Shown here in pieces: positions 14,328 to 15,357 of a DNA stretch of 15,357 nt. Position 1 is the first letter of the stretch. The number at the start of each line of letters is the position of its first letter. The stretch is taken from contig JAGLYR010000227.1 of the NCBI GenBank assembly GCA_023132135.1, positions 1 to 15,357 of the forward strand, written 5' to 3'. The notes under the pieces are model-generated. The model was not told the DNA's origin. It was given only the letters and a program-made list of their open reading frames with translations, and made no database searches. Both the position numbers and the translations under genes were made by a program. Origin of the DNA: Candidatus Eiseniibacteriota bacterium (GTDB taxonomy: Bacteria > Arandabacterota > Arandabacteria > JAGLYR01).

Positions 14328-15209
14328 TCAGGAGAAGGCGCCTTCCCACGACGAGTCGTTCTCCCCATTTCTCTTCTGCCACGCAGCCCGGCGCTCGGCA
14401 AGGATCCCCCTGGCTTCCTCGACCCAGTGGGGCGCTATCCCAAAGTAGGTCTCGACTGTCTTGTCAAGACTTTCTCTCACGTTCTCCTTGCGCTGCCCGC
14501 GGAACGATGTTATCCGGAGGTGGTTCTTGCGCAGGTACAGATGTCCATGGTGACTGGCCCGGTACAGGCAAACGTTGCTCATGGAGGATTTGGAGAACGA
14601 TGCGATCCAGTGGCGTTCGAATTCCTCGTCAGACACAGGCTCGTTGGTAAAGCAGTAACGCCACTTCCGTTCCTGGGCCATGTAGGTGAAGAGATGGAAA
14701 CGTTCATCCTCCGGATCGAAAACCAGTTCCACACCTCCGTGGCGGGACACGAACCGCACGGGCCGGTCCTTCGATAGCGCCACCGGTCGATTCAACCCGT
14801 AGCCCGGGTCAATAAGAACATCGCCCTCCGGCAGGCGGACGATGGCGGCGCAGTGGATATTCTCCCCCGCGCGCATGTGGGCCATCACCTTGTAGCAGTT
14901 GAACCCGGTACAGATGAGCAATCTCTCCAGAAAGAACGTGAGGGAGAAGCAGGTCCCCCCCAACCTGTGTTCAACATGGTCCTTCATCACCTCGGCGGGG
15001 AGACGGAACCAGTCCACGGGATCCTTCTCTTCGCGACTCCTGATAATCTTGCTCAGGTTCTCATACGGAAGGCGGCCAAAGCTGGAGACCAGCTGCTGCA
15101 GAAACAGCGGACCCCGGGCCGAGGGATCCAGCCGGAAGTGCTTGAAGAAAAGGTCGTTGGCCTCCTGCCAGATATCCGACCTTGCCGGTTGAAGAACGCG
15201 AGTTGGCAC
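14328..15209 (-). CDS. Arylamine N-acetyltransferase-like (NAT fold) protein
   Basis: Classical NATs transfer an acetyl group from CoA to an arylamine or hydrazine through a Cys-His-Asp triad. The 293-residue protein has LPYENLS (49-53), then RLGGTCFSLTFFLERLL with Cys87, GENIHCAAIV with His119, and LIDPGYG with Asp134, so the triad is present. It departs from the textbook motif RGGxCxExN (here LGGTCFSLT), so substrate and acyl donor may differ. Some NAT-like proteins act on acyl-CoA or polyketide-type substrates. No signal peptide is seen. GTG at 15209 is the start, with GGGGAGGG a few bases upstream; an overlapping ATG in another frame at 15211 opens no real protein. It is followed by the DUF4416 gene. 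Confidence 0.82.
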   Translation of the reverse strand: MPTRVLQPARSDIWQEANDLFFKHFRLDPSARGPLFLQQLVSSFGRLPYENLSKIIRSREEKDPVDWFRLPAEVMKDHVEHRLGGTCFSLTFFLERLLICTGFNCYKVMAHMRAGENIHCAAIVRLPEGDVLIDPGYGLNRPVALSKDRPVRFVSRHGGVELVFDPEDERFHLFTYMAQERKWRYCFTNEPVSDEEFERHWIASFSKSSMSNVCLYRASHHGHLYLRKNHLRITSFRGQRKENVRESLDKTVETYFGIAPHWVEEARGILAERRAAWQKRNGENDSSWEGAFS

Positions 15210-15220
15210 ATTCCCTCCCC

Positions 15221-15247
15221 CGCTCCAATCCGGATCATTCTGGAGCG
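15221..15247. other. Hairpin between minus-strand genes
   Basis: CGCTCCA (15221-15227) and TGGAGCG (15241-15247) pair perfectly. With inner AAT/ATT the stem extends to about 10 bp with one bulge. It lies between the stop codon of the edge gene and the ribosome binding site of the NAT-like gene. No T-tract follows on the minus strand, so it may be a processing or translational element rather than a terminator. Confidence 0.4.
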
Positions 15248-15258
15248 ATGGGAAATCA

Positions 15259-15357
15259 TCAGGACTTCTCAGGTTCCGCGGAGTCTTCTTCCGGCTCTTT
15301 GGTGTCTTCTGCGGACTCCTCCGCTGTGTCTTCTGCGGACTTTTCCGCTGTGTCTTC
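15259..15357 (-). CDS. C-terminus of a truncated gene with acidic octapeptide repeats
   Basis: The last 32 codons of a minus-strand gene enter from the right edge and end in TGA. The residues are almost all Glu, Asp, Ala, Ser, Thr and Lys. An 8-residue unit, roughly SAEDTAEE, is repeated, then the tail drifts to EPEEDSAEPEKS. The tail is highly acidic and probably disordered. I cannot name the protein from this tail. It is placed to be the first gene of the cluster with the NAT-like and DUF4416 genes. Confidence 0.6.
   Translation of the reverse strand, partial: EDTAEKSAEDTAEESAEDTKEPEEDSAEPEKS
15302..15357. repeat. 24-bp tandem repeat encoding the acidic tail
   Basis: Two full 24-bp units (15302-15325 and 15326-15349) differ at only two bases, and a third begins at 15350. 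On the minus strand they encode the octapeptide repeat of the edge gene. Near-identity at the DNA level points to recent slippage or expansion. Confidence 0.8.

Noticed and set aside
14317-14330. Sixth stop-linked repeat copy after the NAT-like gene
   Set aside because: The gene ends in TGA, and the AGCCCGCAATCC that follows matches the element only over about 8 bases, so I do not count it.
14799-14810. GTAGCCCGGG motif within the NAT-like gene as another repeat copy
   Set aside because: It encodes the conserved catalytic DPGYG motif, so the similarity is explained by coding constraint.

Overview
The window is GC-rich (roughly 60%), gene-dense bacterial DNA. I see no phage, transposase, CRISPR, tRNA or rRNA. 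The best lineage clue is the 1617-residue secreted protease. It ends in a FlgD-like/type IX secretion C-terminal domain with an NYPNPFNP motif, typical of FCB-superphylum bacteria and related candidate phyla (Eisenbacteria, Krumholzibacteriota and Latescibacterota type genomes). A multihaem cytochrome-cytochrome b fusion, a DUF4416 protein and archaeal/thermophile-type S-adenosylhomocysteine hydrolase features fit an uncultivated member of such a group. This is inference, not identification.

Layout. At 65-2089 a biotin carboxylase and a biotin carrier protein form a two-gene unit, the ATP-dependent half of an acyl-CoA or pyruvate carboxylase; the carboxyltransferase is not in the window. At 2181-2270 a sigma70-like promoter is followed by a strong intrinsic-terminator hairpin, and both lie upstream of the gingipain-like (C25) protease at 2299-7152. 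A gene-free spacer of about 600 bp (7153-7747) holds several repeats. It leads into S-adenosylhomocysteine hydrolase (7748-9001) and proline dehydrogenase (9058-9972), probably one operon. Converging on these from the other strand are a tetrahaem cytochrome c554-like protein (9977-10585) and a heptahaem cytochrome c/membrane cytochrome b fusion (10646-12190), a likely quinol-to-periplasm electron-transfer module. Divergent from that module is a 4-hydroxybutyrate-type CoA-transferase (12405-13703). It meets, tail to tail, a minus-strand group: an arylamine N-acetyltransferase-like protein (14328-15209), a DUF4416 protein (13719-14276), and the acidic repetitive C-terminus of a gene that runs off the right edge.

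Metabolic theme. Carboxylase, CoA-transferase, proline dehydrogenase and S-adenosylhomocysteine hydrolase suggest amino-acid and short-chain acyl-CoA catabolism, fed by a secreted peptidase and coupled to multihaem respiration. No single pathway is complete here.

The most unusual content is two kinds of small repeat. (1) A short element starting TAGCC[C/T]G, often palindromic or GC-rich, begins exactly at the TAG stop codon of five of the ten complete genes. One 21-bp palindrome supplies the stop codons of two convergent genes at once. Further copies sit in the long spacer and, out of frame but read through, inside the protease. (2) Three unrelated tandem arrays, each with a period of exactly 7 bp (units GCACGAA, GTAAATG and GTCCCTA), lie directly upstream of start codons. 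They resemble the heptamer STRR repeats of filamentous cyanobacteria.
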